A stretch of 64,000 nucleotides of DNA, taken from assembly GCA_022565795.1 (NCBI GenBank), contig JAIUMA010000010.1:18843-82842 (forward strand), in the 5' to 3' direction. Below, one piece after another: positions 27,017-36,685 of this stretch; positions within the stretch are counted from its first letter, which is position 1, and each line of letters begins with the position of its first letter. The notes under the pieces are model-generated. The model ran no database searches and was not told the origin of the DNA. It saw nothing but the letters and a program-made list of their open reading frames with translations. The position numbers and the translations under genes are program-made. The stretch comes from Balneolia bacterium. Lineage in GTDB: Bacteria > Bacteroidota > Rhodothermia > Balneolales > Cyclonatronaceae.

Positions 27017-29218
27017 ATGGCATCAACTTTACGCTATGCAGCCTCCGTGCTGACTTTGTTAATTTTCTTCAACGGCTGCGCTACTGCAGCTGCTACTAAA
27101 AACGCCACAAGCACATCTTCCGGCGACTCGTCTGACTTTGTCCGGACGTCCGATCTTACGAAAATCAATCAGCTGGGTCAGCTTGCGATTTCGCCCGACG
27201 GGTCGAAGGCCGTGTATGTGCTTCAGACCACCGAGCGCAATAAGGATGATGACGGCTATCGCTACATGAATCAACTCTGGATGGTGAATCTCGAGTCCGG
27301 TGATGCCCCCTACCAGCTTACCCGCCACGAGAGCGGCGCATCCCAGCCGGCCTGGCATCCCGACAGCCAGCACATTGCCTTCACCAGAAGCGTGGACGGC
27401 ACCTCTCAGATTTTTGTACTGAACACCACCGGCGGGGAAGCCCGTCAGTTTACCGACCAAAAGAACGGCGCCTCCTCACCCGCATGGAGCCCGGACGGTG
27501 ACCGCATTCTGTTTGCATCATCCTATTCCCACAGCGATCTGCTGGGGATGGAAGATTTTAAAGACGGTCCGCAGTGGCCGCACGAAAAGCCGGGAATCGA
27601 TCCGCTTCCGCTTAATCATGACGTTACACCGGATCCCGATGGCTCTATCGAAGAGGTTCGCGCGTGGCTGGCCAAAAATGAGGGCAACCGGAATCCGGCC
27701 GTTCTCAACCGAATCGATTTCCAGGGCGAGTTCAACCTCAATCCCGCCCGCAGCTACACCCACTGGTACGTGATGGCCAACGAGCCCAAAGCAACTCCGG
27801 AAGCCATCACCCTGCACACCGGATTTTATTCCTTTTCAGGCGGCGCCTGGCTTCAGGACGGCAGCGGCATCATCCTGTCGGGCAGCATGGACAACAGCAT
27901 GCACCCCGACCGCAACGCGGAGCAGGATCTGTACCGCTTTAGTGCAAGCGACGGATCCTACGAGCAGATTGCATCTCGCGAGCACTATACCTACACCGGT
28001 CCGGTGGTTTCACCAAACGGCCGCTACGTAGCTTTTCGCGCATTTGATACCCGCGAGCGGGGCTACAATCAGGCCGAAATCGGCATCCTGGATCTGCAGA
28101 ATGGTGATGTGCAGCATTTGGGAAGCAATCTGGACCGGAGCCTGGGCAACACAAGCTGGAGTCATGATAACCGCCACGTGTACGCCACGGCGCCAAAAAA
28201 CGGCGGATTTCCGCTTTTCCGTTTTGATGTCCGCAATGGCTCCTACGAGCGCCTTACCGGTCATGAAACCGGCATCCGCGATTATGCCGTCAGCCGGAAC
28301 GCGCTGCTGTTTGTGCAGACCGACTACCGCAATCCGTTCGAGCTTTACCGCGCCCGCACCGATGCTTCGCGGGCCGAACGCATCAGCGATCACAACCACA
28401 GCTGGATAAGCGAACGCACCATTTCCGAGCCGATAAAATACTCCTATACCACCGACGATAATTTCGAAGTTGAATACTGGGTGATGAAACCCGCCGGCTA
28501 CACCGAAGGCGAAACCTACCCTACCCTGCTGCAGATCCACGGCGGACCCAGCGCGATGTGGGGCACGGGTGAAGCCTCCATGTGGCACGAATTTCAGCTG
28601 TTTGCAGCTCATGGCTTCGGCGTGGTCTTTTCCAATCCGCGCGGCTCCGGTGGCTATGGCTACGATTTCCAGAGCGGCAACCGAAGCGACTGGGGCACCT
28701 CGCCCATGAACGACGTGCTTGGCGCGCTTGACGCCGCTGCGGCCAACTACAGCTGGATCGACGAGGATCAGCTTACCATTACGGGCGGCTCGTACGGCGG
28801 ATATCTGGTGGCTTTCACCGTGGCCAAGGATCACCGCTTTAAAGCGGCGGCGGCCCAGCGCGGCGTATACGATTTACCGGCCTTTTTAGGTGAAGGAAAC
28901 GCCTACCGCCTCGTGAACGATCAATTTGGCGGCTATCCGTGGGATGAAGACGTCCGGGAAAATATCCTGTTCAACTCCCCATTCACGCACGTGAATCTGA
29001 TTGAAACGCCGCTGCTTATACTGCACGGCGACAACGACCTCCGCACCGGCGTGAGTCAGAGCGAGATGATGTACCGCGCCCTCAAATTACAGGAAAAGGA
29101 AGTAGAGTACATCCGCTATCCCGGAGCGGGTCACGATCTTTCCCGCACGGGTGATGTGCATCAGCGTAAGGACAGGCTCCTGCGGATGATTGAGTTTATG
29201 AAGCGATATGTAGATTAA
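27017..29218 (+). CDS. S9-family serine peptidase with beta-propeller, lipoprotein
   Basis: The 733-residue protein has an N-terminal lipoprotein-like signal (lipobox FFNGC, Cys21). A TolB/DPP-type beta-propeller follows (about 45-440; repeated SPDG, WSPDGDRI and SPNGRYVAF blades), and then a C-terminal alpha/beta-hydrolase domain. The catalytic triad is visible: Ser in GGSYGGYL (about 592), Asp in HGDNDLRTG (about 672) and His in GAGHDLS (about 705). It is probably a periplasmic or surface acylaminoacyl- or dipeptidyl-peptidase that degrades peptides for uptake. It is visibly richer in G+C than the neighbouring S9 gene. Confidence 0.92.
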   Translation: MASTLRYAASVLTLLIFFNGCATAAATKNATSTSSGDSSDFVRTSDLTKINQLGQLAISPDGSKAVYVLQTTERNKDDDGYRYMNQLWMVNLESGDAPYQLTRHESGASQPAWHPDSQHIAFTRSVDGTSQIFVLNTTGGEARQFTDQKNGASSPAWSPDGDRILFASSYSHSDLLGMEDFKDGPQWPHEKPGIDPLPLNHDVTPDPDGSIEEVRAWLAKNEGNRNPAVLNRIDFQGEFNLNPARSYTHWYVMANEPKATPEAITLHTGFYSFSGGAWLQDGSGIILSGSMDNSMHPDRNAEQDLYRFSASDGSYEQIASREHYTYTGPVVSPNGRYVAFRAFDTRERGYNQAEIGILDLQNGDVQHLGSNLDRSLGNTSWSHDNRHVYATAPKNGGFPLFRFDVRNGSYERLTGHETGIRDYAVSRNALLFVQTDYRNPFELYRARTDASRAERISDHNHSWISERTISEPIKYSYTTDDNFEVEYWVMKPAGYTEGETYPTLLQIHGGPSAMWGTGEASMWHEFQLFAAHGFGVVFSNPRGSGGYGYDFQSGNRSDWGTSPMNDVLGALDAAAANYSWIDEDQLTITGGSYGGYLVAFTVAKDHRFKAAAAQRGVYDLPAFLGEGNAYRLVNDQFGGYPWDEDVRENILFNSPFTHVNLIETPLLILHGDNDLRTGVSQSEMMYRALKLQEKEVEYIRYPGAGHDLSRTGDVHQRKDRLLRMIEFMKRYVD

Positions 29219-29293
29219 AATTGTGAATTTTGAATGGTGAATGGTGAATTCTTTGCCGGGGAATTTCTAAATATCTGCCCCAATTTCATCTTA

Positions 29294-29356
29294 GGGGAAA
29301 CACTAAATAGAAAGAATTGGTGGTTTTTACTTTTTTCGCGTTTTAGTGTTTAGCCC
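29294..29356. repeat. hairpin repeat element, copy 2
   Basis: AAACACTAAA (29298-29307) and TTTAGTGTTT (29342-29351) are perfect complements, with an outer GGG/CCC pair. It shares the GGGAAACACTAAA end with the element at 25133-25211 but has a different interior. A short GAATGGT tandem lies just before it (about 29230-29250). Confidence 0.6.
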
Positions 29357-29428
29357 TCATTTATTATTGCTTATTGATAATTGCTTATTTTCCAACATAA
29401 TCACATCAACGAACAAAAATACCGAACT

Positions 29429-31885
29429 ATGAATAAAATTCTTACCGTATTGATTGCAGCAGTTCTGCTGCCTTTTGCCGTGTCGGCTCAGTCGGGGGTG
29501 CAAAATCTGGAGTATCAGATGCCGCCCGAAGAGGTTGCCGCCATTGTGGATGCGCCCGCGACTCCGGGCGTAAGCCTGAGCCCTACCCGCGAATGGATGA
29601 TGCTCACTGAGCGTGCGAGCCTTCCGGGAATAATCGATTTAGCCCAACCAGAGCTTCGTCTGGCTGGTATCCGAATCAACCCGGCTACTAATGGCCCAAG
29701 CAGATCAGCTTCCGCTATCGGTCTGCGTCTGGTAAATATGGAAAGTGGTCAGGAGTTTGAAGTTAGCGGTCTTCCGGAGGACGCCTCAATCAGCAACCTG
29801 AGCTGGTCGCCAAACGGCAACTATTTTGCTTTCGCTCATACCAAGCTTAGCGGAATCGAGCTTTGGCTTGGATCCGTATCTGACCGCAGCGTAGAAAAAG
29901 TTGACGGCGTACAAATTAATGATACTTATTATGGTGGAAGCATCAGCTGGCACCCGTCTTCTGACAAACTTTTCGTACGCACAGTACCTGCCAATCGCGG
30001 TGATGTACCCGTTGCCGATTTGGCTCCGCGAGGTCCTAACGTGCAGGAAAATATCGGACGTGCCGCACCTGCCAGAACGTATCAGGACATGCTTGCCAGC
30101 TCGCATGATGAAGATCTTTTCGAGTATTACTTCACATCCCAAATTGCCGTTGTTACCCGTGCAGATCACAGCGTTCGTGAGATCGGGGAAGCGGGAATAC
30201 TTCGTGGCGTTTCTCCATCACCTAACGGAGAATTCATAATGGTGGCCTTCACCGACCGGCCGTTCTCCTACACGGTACCGGCATCCCGTTTCCCGCTTCG
30301 TACCGAAATCTGGAACAACGACGGGCAGGTAGTTGAAACCGTTGCCGAAATTCCATTACAGGATGAGATTCCAATTGGATTCAGCTCGACAACAACCGGT
30401 CCCAGAAGTATTACATGGCGTAATGATGCACCAGCCACCGTAGTGTGGGTGGAGGCTCAGGATGAAGGCGATCAGCGTGTTCAGGTCGATACACGAGATA
30501 TCGTTTTCATGCAACCTGTTCCGTTCACAGGTGCTCCGAATGTATTGGCACGTCTGGAAAACCGCTACTCAGGAATTCGCTGGGGGCACGACGATCTGGC
30601 TTTGATTACAGAACGTTGGTATGATACCCGTAATGAACGTATGTGGCGTGTTTCACCAGAGAACATTCGCGGCAGCCAGACACTTGTCTGGGATCGCAGC
30701 TATGAAGACATTTACGCTGATCCGGGCTCTCCCGAAATGCGCACCAACGAAAGCGGCTATTCCGTGCTCGTAACTGATGAAAGCGGCTTTGGAATTTACC
30801 TTACGGGTCAGGGCGCATCGGATGAAGGAAATCGCCCCTTCCTCGATCATTTTGATGTGAGAAGCGGCGAAAGCGAGCGCCTCTGGAGATCCGACTCTCC
30901 GTATTACGAGTTTGTAGTTACCCTGCTTGATAATGAGGCAGACCGCATCATCACCCGCAGAGAATCCGTAACGGAACCTCCGAACTACTTCCTGCGCAGC
31001 ATGAGTGCCGGGAGCGAAGTAGCCATCACCCGTTTTGAACACCCGAACCCGGATCTCCGTGATGTGTATCGTGAAGTTGTGAGCTACGAGCGCGAAGATG
31101 GCGTTCCTCTCACCGGTACGCTGCTGCTGCCACCGGGCTACGATAAAGACCGCGACGGACGTCTGCCGCTTGTGGTTTGGGCCTATCCGCGCGAATTCAG
31201 AAGCGCTGATGCAGCCGGACAGCGCTCCGACTCGCCCTACCGTTTCAACAACATAGGATACTGGGGGCCACAGTGGCTCATCACACAGGGTTATGCCGTG
31301 CTGGATGCAGCTACCATGCCAATCGTGGGTGAAGGCGACAAAGAGCCAAACGACACCTTCATAGAGCAGCTGATTATGAACAGCGAAGCTGCCATCAATG
31401 CAGTAGCCGATATTGGCATAGCCGATCCGGAACGTACAGCAATAGGTGGCCACAGCTACGGAGCATTTATGGTGGCTCACATTCTGGGCAACTCAGATCT
31501 ATTCCGTGCAGGTATAGCTCGTTCAGGAGCATACAACCGCAGCCTTACCCCTTTCGGATTTCAGCGCGAGCAGCGCACAATCTGGGATGATACCGACCTG
31601 TACATCACGATGTCGCCTTTCTTCAACGCGCATAATATCAACAATCCGATTCTGATTATTCATGGTGAAGAGGATAATAACTCTGGTACCTTCCCCATGC
31701 AGAGCGAACGCTTGTATCAGGCGCTTCAAGGGCTTGGCGGGACAGCTCGTCTTGTGATGCTGCCGCATGAAAGCCACGGCTATCGCGCTCGTGAATCTGT
31801 GATGCACATGCTTTGGGAAACGCTCACCTGGCTCGATACATACGTAAAACACGCTGAGGCACAAACTGCAGCATCCGGTATGTGA
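29429..31885 (+). CDS. S9-family prolyl oligopeptidase-like peptidase, secreted
   Basis: From the ATG at 29429 the protein is about 818 residues and begins with a classic signal peptide (hydrophobic core, then FAVSAQ). The frame extends 16 codons upstream without signal character. A long beta-propeller region (about 30-540) precedes the hydrolase domain, whose triad is Ser in GGHSYGAFM (about 676), Asp in HGEEDNNSG (about 745) and His in PHESHGYRA (about 782). It is a periplasmic or secreted peptidase; the GxSYGAFM form is typical of the glutamyl-endopeptidase-like branch. It may act with the preceding S9 gene, but the 210-base gap with a repeat suggests separate transcription. Confidence 0.9.
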   Translation: MNKILTVLIAAVLLPFAVSAQSGVQNLEYQMPPEEVAAIVDAPATPGVSLSPTREWMMLTERASLPGIIDLAQPELRLAGIRINPATNGPSRSASAIGLRLVNMESGQEFEVSGLPEDASISNLSWSPNGNYFAFAHTKLSGIELWLGSVSDRSVEKVDGVQINDTYYGGSISWHPSSDKLFVRTVPANRGDVPVADLAPRGPNVQENIGRAAPARTYQDMLASSHDEDLFEYYFTSQIAVVTRADHSVREIGEAGILRGVSPSPNGEFIMVAFTDRPFSYTVPASRFPLRTEIWNNDGQVVETVAEIPLQDEIPIGFSSTTTGPRSITWRNDAPATVVWVEAQDEGDQRVQVDTRDIVFMQPVPFTGAPNVLARLENRYSGIRWGHDDLALITERWYDTRNERMWRVSPENIRGSQTLVWDRSYEDIYADPGSPEMRTNESGYSVLVTDESGFGIYLTGQGASDEGNRPFLDHFDVRSGESERLWRSDSPYYEFVVTLLDNEADRIITRRESVTEPPNYFLRSMSAGSEVAITRFEHPNPDLRDVYREVVSYEREDGVPLTGTLLLPPGYDKDRDGRLPLVVWAYPREFRSADAAGQRSDSPYRFNNIGYWGPQWLITQGYAVLDAATMPIVGEGDKEPNDTFIEQLIMNSEAAINAVADIGIADPERTAIGGHSYGAFMVAHILGNSDLFRAGIARSGAYNRSLTPFGFQREQRTIWDDTDLYITMSPFFNAHNINNPILIIHGEEDNNSGTFPMQSERLYQALQGLGGTARLVMLPHESHGYRARESVMHMLWETLTWLDTYVKHAEAQTAASGM

Positions 31886-31910
31886 TCTGCAGCTGAGCCT
31901 TATTCGCCAC

Positions 31911-31952
31911 TAAAAAAAGCTGACCTTATCATAAGATGGGGTCAGCTTTTTT
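31911..31952 (+). terminator. rho-independent terminator after the second S9 peptidase
   Basis: AAAAGCTGACC pairs with GGTCAGCTTTT (about 31915-31949), with A's before and T's after, so it can act in both directions. Confidence 0.9.
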
Positions 31953-32071
31953 ATTTTCAGACGCGCTGGTATTTGATGGATGTCGCTACCATCTGGCTTA
32001 ATAAGCTATGAGATTATCTAATAAGGAATCGACATCAACTCATCCTTCACAATCACTTTTGTATGATGATG

Positions 32072-32497
32072 CTACATGGAGCCCAGGCGGAAAATAACGG
32101 GCTGAATAAGCTCTCCATAGACTGGTTCTCCGTTTAGAATCCCCGGATTATACTCAACTTGATAAAAAGCCGTTTTGGCCGCTTTATCTAGCGCATCATT
32201 ACCCGAACTCCGCTCGATGCCCATCCAACGAATTTCGCCCGCAGGGTCAACCACTACTTTTACCAATACGCGTCCTTCAATTCCGCTGCGCCTTGCCTGG
32301 TCCGGATAGCGCAAGTTTGCATACATAGCCATTAACCCGCCTATCATTTCGGGGCCACTGTCTAAATCTGCAGATGTATAAACGACGAGGTCATCAGGAA
32401 GGGGTTCAAAAAACAACTCTGGTGTTTGGGAAGTTGATGAGCAGCCTGCTAGAATAAGCAAGACTAAAAGAGCCGTTCCGATGGTACTTGTGCGCAT
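32072..32497 (-). CDS. lipoprotein with TonB C-terminal-like domain (paralogue 1)
   Basis: From the ATG at 32497 (a GTG start 10 codons earlier is less likely) the protein is about 141 residues. It has a lipoprotein signal with lipobox LILAGC (Cys19) and a TonB C-terminal-type domain (about 60-141; YPDQARRSGIEGRVLVKVVV, then FYQVEYNPGILNG). It lacks the transmembrane anchor and Pro-rich linker of a true TonB, so it probably does not transduce energy. It is the last minus-strand gene of the exopolysaccharide-like locus and is paralogous to the lipoprotein at 37683-38138 (shared S-S-G-D/N, PGxLNGxxVY). Confidence 0.8.
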   Translation of the reverse strand: MRTSTIGTALLVLLILAGCSSTSQTPELFFEPLPDDLVVYTSADLDSGPEMIGGLMAMYANLRYPDQARRSGIEGRVLVKVVVDPAGEIRWMGIERSSGNDALDKAAKTAFYQVEYNPGILNGEPVYGELIQPVIFRLGSM

Positions 32498-32562
32498 AAA
32501 AAGATTGGTTATGTGGGTGTTGGCCACCTAATATAATCAATACTTTCAGAAGATAGGATTGC

Positions 32563-33978
32563 TCAGGCAGCTTTTTCCTTAGCGATGCCTTCACGCTTCA
32601 TTTCACCCCACTCCTTATCTCCCTTGAGGTAGGCAATAATTCCCCGTAGTCGCCACCACACGTGTAGCTGACGATATCCGAGATTTTCAAGCAGTGCGTA
32701 GAGTGCCAGCTTCAAAACATCTCGTCCTTTGGAGTAACGACGCACCGTCAACTCTTCCAGAAGCACGGCGCTTAGCGAAAGAATCATTCCAAGCACAACA
32801 GCAACAAAGAAAAAGACGAGCGCAAAAGTTGTGTTCACAATGCCAAACATCCACGAAACAATTACCAGGATATAGCCGCTAAGCTCAATAATCGGTGCAA
32901 GCAACTCGCCCACAATGAAAAACGGCATCGCGACTGTTCCAAGTTTGCCATACTTTGGATTAAGCGTCATATGCTTGTATCGCCACAGTGAATCGGCCAA
33001 GCCACGCTGCCAGCGATTTCTCTGTCGGGCGAGGGTTTTGTAGTCTTCAGGCACTTCCGTCCAGCATACCGGATCGGAGATAAATCGTATCTTGTAAGGA
33101 ATATTCTCTTTGATGTAATGGTCATGAAGCCGCAGTACGAGCTCCATGTCTTCACCTACTGTGTCGTGTACATAGCCACCTACACGAATTACCGCACGGC
33201 GGTCGAATACGCCAAAAGCTCCGGAGATAATCAGAAGTGCGTTCAGGTAATCCCATCCTACACGGCCGAAAAGAAACGCCCTCAGATATTCCACGGCCTG
33301 AATTCTTCCGAAATATGATTTCGGAAGTCCCACTTCAGCTAGCTGCCTGTTTTTGAAGGTACAGCCATTGGCCACTCGAACTACTCCACCTACCGCGATG
33401 GTATTTTCATCCTCCATGAAAACACGAAGCATCTTCAGAATCACATCCGTTTCCAGAACCGAGTCGGCATCTACGGAACAGATGAGTTCATTCTTTGCCA
33501 TATTAATTCCCGCATTCAGGGCATCAGCCTTCCCGCCGTTTTCTTTATCAACAACAAGAAGCTTCGGATAACGCTCTGACGAGAAAACGGCCTTAATGGG
33601 CTTATTTTCGACAAATTTCGGCCTGTGGCGATCATCGGGAACAAGTTTGAAGTAATCGATCAGGCGCTGTAAAGTTTCATCCTTACTGCCATCATTCACT
33701 ACGATTACTTCGAAATTTGCGTATTTAAGGTTCAGCAGCGAATTAACAGAATTGATTACCGACTCTTCTTCATTATATGCAGGGGCTATAATACTAACCG
33801 GCTTATAAAGTTTCGTCGAGTAAACGCCGGTCATCTGGAAAATCCGATCGATATTCCGATACCTGCGAATATGGAAAAACGAGGAAATAACCAGAAACAA
33901 ATACATTCCATTAATCAACACGAAGTAAATTATTACAAGGATGTTGATAATGACAATAATGCTAATAAAGACCGACAT
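32563..33978 (-). CDS. processive family 2 glycosyltransferase, membrane-bound (exopolysaccharide synthase type)
   Basis: The 471-residue protein has an N-terminal membrane helix (about 5-35), a cytoplasmic GT-A domain and a C-terminal membrane region (about 345-420). The domain carries VNDGSKD, the metal-binding DADS (about 168-171), the GEDMEL motif and QRNRW (about 320), the signature of processive enzymes such as cellulose, hyaluronan or poly-N-acetylglucosamine synthases. It would polymerise a sugar nucleotide and push the chain across the inner membrane. The start overlaps the HEAT-like gene by 17 bases. With the divergent YaiO-like barrel it resembles the E. coli yaiO/yaiP pair. Confidence 0.9.
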   Translation of the reverse strand: MSVFISIIVIINILVIIYFVLINGMYLFLVISSFFHIRRYRNIDRIFQMTGVYSTKLYKPVSIIAPAYNEEESVINSVNSLLNLKYANFEVIVVNDGSKDETLQRLIDYFKLVPDDRHRPKFVENKPIKAVFSSERYPKLLVVDKENGGKADALNAGINMAKNELICSVDADSVLETDVILKMLRVFMEDENTIAVGGVVRVANGCTFKNRQLAEVGLPKSYFGRIQAVEYLRAFLFGRVGWDYLNALLIISGAFGVFDRRAVIRVGGYVHDTVGEDMELVLRLHDHYIKENIPYKIRFISDPVCWTEVPEDYKTLARQRNRWQRGLADSLWRYKHMTLNPKYGKLGTVAMPFFIVGELLAPIIELSGYILVIVSWMFGIVNTTFALVFFFVAVVLGMILSLSAVLLEELTVRRYSKGRDVLKLALYALLENLGYRQLHVWWRLRGIIAYLKGDKEWGEMKREGIAKEKAA

Positions 33979-35074
33979 CAGCTGCTCCGCTTCGTTTGAT
34001 TTCTACCCATTCGTTTTTTAACTCATCCGAAAAAGCTTGTACTATTTTATCTGCATCGGAGGATTTACACAGAGCTTTTTGTGCAAATATTCTTACTTCA
34101 AGATCTGAATCCTGGCTAAGTATCTCTAAAATATGCTCCAGCCCTGGTTCATACTGATTCAGCGCCCATTTCGCTACAGCCAAACGGACCAGGGTATTGG
34201 GTGATTTCCATAGCTCATTAGCCATGATGTATTTTTTTGCTCCCGGGTCGTTCAGCTCATTCAAAACCTCAATAAGAGTAGCTCGGTAAACCCCCTGGTT
34301 ATCCTGCGGGTGGCCGGTATTTAAAGATTCTAAAAGAATATCTCTCAGCTGAAAATAACCGAGCTCCGGAATAATTCTGATTAGCGATGCAGCCGTATTT
34401 ACCGGAATCCTGGGGTTTTGAATACATATTCCCAGTATGGCGGCCGCTGTATTGCTGTTCTCGTGTTTACCACAATACTTAAAGACAATATCGTTTACCG
34501 CCATTGAGGCATTTTGGCTGCGCTCAAGAAAGGTTTTGAACGCCTCATCTCGGGTTTTCTCATTAGGAGAATTAATAAGCGCCAGTGTTGAAGAATAGTT
34601 CAGAACATTATAAGGGTGCTTCTGCAGCTCTTTTAGCTTATCCAGAATTGAGGCGTTGGCAATATTTTTCTGAGCAAAATACCGGCAGGCCTGCGCTACA
34701 TCCGTTGGCTGGTTTGAATCCAGGCGGCTTGCAAAATATCTGTGAAACTTCTGGATCCCAAGCAGCTGACGCAGCTTTTCTCTTTCTTCACCCCTCATGT
34801 TATCAATGAGAAGGTTCAGCGTACGGAATGCCGTTACAACGTGCTGAGCAGTAACCAAACTGTTTGAGAACTCATTTTCCGAAAGTTTACCGTCCAGGTA
34901 CTCGTATATAAGAGGCTGCACTTCCTGCTCAGCAATATTATATCTCTTTTTGTCGCGATTTAGCTTTACGCGGTGCAGACTAGTGTAAAGAATCAAAATA
35001 ATGAACAGCACTATTAAGACTGCAAGAATAACAGTCATTACCGTAGCAGCTATGGAATCGTTTGGAATCAGCAT
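33962..35074 (-). CDS. membrane-anchored HEAT-repeat-like protein
   Basis: The 370-residue protein begins with one transmembrane helix (about 10-33), then a basic stretch (HRVKLNRDKKRYN). About 320 residues of helical repeats follow, with HEAT/Armadillo spacing (for example SPNTLVRLAVAKWALNQYEPG and DSDLEVRIFAQKALCKSSD). Such proteins form curved scaffolds. It sits between the receiver gene (abutting, 35075) and the GT2 gene (overlapping), so it is probably a coupling protein between the phosphorelay and the synthase; that role is an inference. Its base composition is clearly AT-richer than the genes at 38 kb. Confidence 0.75.
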   Translation of the reverse strand: MLIPNDSIAATVMTVILAVLIVLFIILILYTSLHRVKLNRDKKRYNIAEQEVQPLIYEYLDGKLSENEFSNSLVTAQHVVTAFRTLNLLIDNMRGEEREKLRQLLGIQKFHRYFASRLDSNQPTDVAQACRYFAQKNIANASILDKLKELQKHPYNVLNYSSTLALINSPNEKTRDEAFKTFLERSQNASMAVNDIVFKYCGKHENSNTAAAILGICIQNPRIPVNTAASLIRIIPELGYFQLRDILLESLNTGHPQDNQGVYRATLIEVLNELNDPGAKKYIMANELWKSPNTLVRLAVAKWALNQYEPGLEHILEILSQDSDLEVRIFAQKALCKSSDADKIVQAFSDELKNEWVEIKRSGAADVGLY

Positions 35075-35452
35075 TTATGACTCCGTTATATCTAACGCCC
35101 GCTCAATTCGCATCAGCAGGCTATCCATATTGAAGGGCTTCTGAAGGTAGTCGTGAATTCCCAGATCAAATAAAGCTTTAACCTCGTCAGTAACCTCTTT
35201 TCCGGAAAGAACTAATATTTTGCCCATGTCCATGAGCTTCTCTTCACGAATTCGCTCAGCTACCTCACGGCCGTCCAGGCCGGGCATCATCATATCGAGA
35301 ATAAGCAAATCCGGCTTTTCTTTTCGCACCAGATCGAGCCCGTCGAACCCGTTATCTACGTGCTTCACCTCATATCCTTGCTTCGAGAGCTTGAATCCGA
35401 TGAAACGCGCTACGTAAGTATCGTCATCGATTAATAGTATTGTCTTACCCAT
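35075..35452 (-). CDS. single-domain response regulator (receiver only)
   Basis: The 125-residue protein is one receiver domain: the acidic pair DDD (8-10), phospho-acceptor Asp near residue 52 in LLILDMMMPGLDG, the conserved Ser in VLSGKE and Lys in YLQKPFN. It has no output domain, so it must act by binding a partner, most likely the adjacent HEAT-like protein or GT2 synthase. It lies directly between the histidine kinase (15-base gap) and the HEAT-like gene (no gap). Confidence 0.92.
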   Translation of the reverse strand: MGKTILLIDDDTYVARFIGFKLSKQGYEVKHVDNGFDGLDLVRKEKPDLLILDMMMPGLDGREVAERIREEKLMDMGKILVLSGKEVTDEVKALFDLGIHDYLQKPFNMDSLLMRIERALDITES

Positions 35453-35467
35453 AGGTAATCAAGTGAG

Positions 35468-36685
35468 TCAGTTTGGAATCGAAATATGAATCATGGTTCC
35501 CTTCCCGGGGGCTGAATCTACAGCAATATTTCCTAAATGCAGTTTAACATATTTTTGGATAGTAGTCATCCCTATTCCTGTGGAAGGTTCACCCTCTGTT
35601 CCAGGCCTTCGGATTTCGCCACCTCCGCCAAAAAGCCGCCCCTGAAGCTCCGAATCCATACCAATTCCGGTATCAGATACTTTAAGAACAAGCATGCTCC
35701 CGTCGTCGGAAGTTGACATGGTTAAAAAAACATTCCCTCCCGACGGAGTGAATTTACAGGCATTATTTAAAAGATTCCCAATTATTTGTTTCCACTTTTC
35801 GCCGTCTACTTTCCACATCAGGCTATCGGGGAGATCTGACGTGAAATTTTGATTTTTGAGCATCATAAAAGGCTGCATCAATGTAATAACTTCTTTGGTT
35901 AGAGCAGCAACATCCGTTTGTCGTCTGTTTATGGTAAAAGCCTCATTTTTAACATATTCGGAGCTTAAGAGCACATTTACTATCCCCAGAATAGCTTCGC
36001 CCGAGTCTTCGATAATACCCAGAATCTCCCTGTGTTCATCATTATCTGTCTCCTGTTTCAAGACTTCAGAAAATCCGATAATACCCATTAGGGGATTGCG
36101 CATGTCATGACTCACAATTTTTATGAGCTCATCTTTCTCGCGGTTGTTTTGCTGGAGTCGATTACGGGTATAGTTCAACTCAAATTGTGAAATAATTTCA
36201 TCAGCAAGAATCTTAATTGCCCTACGCTCTCTCTTCGTTAGCTTATTAGGCTTATGGTCTATAAGGCACAAGCTCCCTATGTTATAACCATCGGGCGTTT
36301 TTAGCGGAATACCAATATAATACACTATCTTGAGACCACTATTCACGTTTGGATTATACTTGAAATACGGGTGCTCGCGGGCATCTTCAACTTCAAGTAT
36401 TTCGTCCTTCGCTATTGTAAACTGGCAAAAGCTGGCGTTTTTTGGGGTAGTTTTACCATCATAACCATAACAGGCTTTCTTAAACTCTTTATCTTCAGTG
36501 AGCAGATTAATGAAACCAATCGGCAGATCACAAATCTCGGCTGCCAGCTGTGCCAGCCTGTTAAAGGATTCTTCCTGCTCCGGCTCGGAGTCCAGCCTCT
36601 CGTATCTTTTAAGCGCTTCTACCCTTTCCTTTTCGTGCTCCAATACCGGAAAAGGGGCAAAATCAAGCCATTCATCTCTGTTCAT
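35468..36685 (-). CDS. GAF-domain sensor histidine kinase
   Basis: The 405-residue cytoplasmic kinase has an N-terminal GAF domain (about 20-175, NRLAQLAAEICDLPIGFINLL), the dimerisation/phosphotransfer helix with the His in IVSHDMRNPLMG (about 190-201) and a HATPase_c domain with the N box (NLLNNACKFT, about 305), DTGIGM and GxGxG-type lid (PSTGIGMTTI). There is no transmembrane segment, so it senses an internal signal, perhaps a small molecule bound by GAF. It heads the operon that ends in the polysaccharide synthase and is divergent from the YaiO-like gene over 142 bases. Confidence 0.92.
   Translation of the reverse strand: MNRDEWLDFAPFPVLEHEKERVEALKRYERLDSEPEQEESFNRLAQLAAEICDLPIGFINLLTEDKEFKKACYGYDGKTTPKNASFCQFTIAKDEILEVEDAREHPYFKYNPNVNSGLKIVYYIGIPLKTPDGYNIGSLCLIDHKPNKLTKRERRAIKILADEIISQFELNYTRNRLQQNNREKDELIKIVSHDMRNPLMGIIGFSEVLKQETDNDEHREILGIIEDSGEAILGIVNVLLSSEYVKNEAFTINRRQTDVAALTKEVITLMQPFMMLKNQNFTSDLPDSLMWKVDGEKWKQIIGNLLNNACKFTPSGGNVFLTMSTSDDGSMLVLKVSDTGIGMDSELQGRLFGGGGEIRRPGTEGEPSTGIGMTTIQKYVKLHLGNIAVDSAPGKGTMIHISIPN

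Noticed and set aside
28010..28834. 274-codon open frame on the minus strand inside the first S9 peptidase
   Set aside because: The opposite strand encodes a complete peptidase with a visible catalytic triad; the antisense frame has no recognisable content.
30653..31480. 275-codon open frame on the minus strand inside the second S9 peptidase
   Set aside because: It is antisense to a well-supported coding region and its translation shows no domain or signal; long antisense frames are common opposite such codon use.
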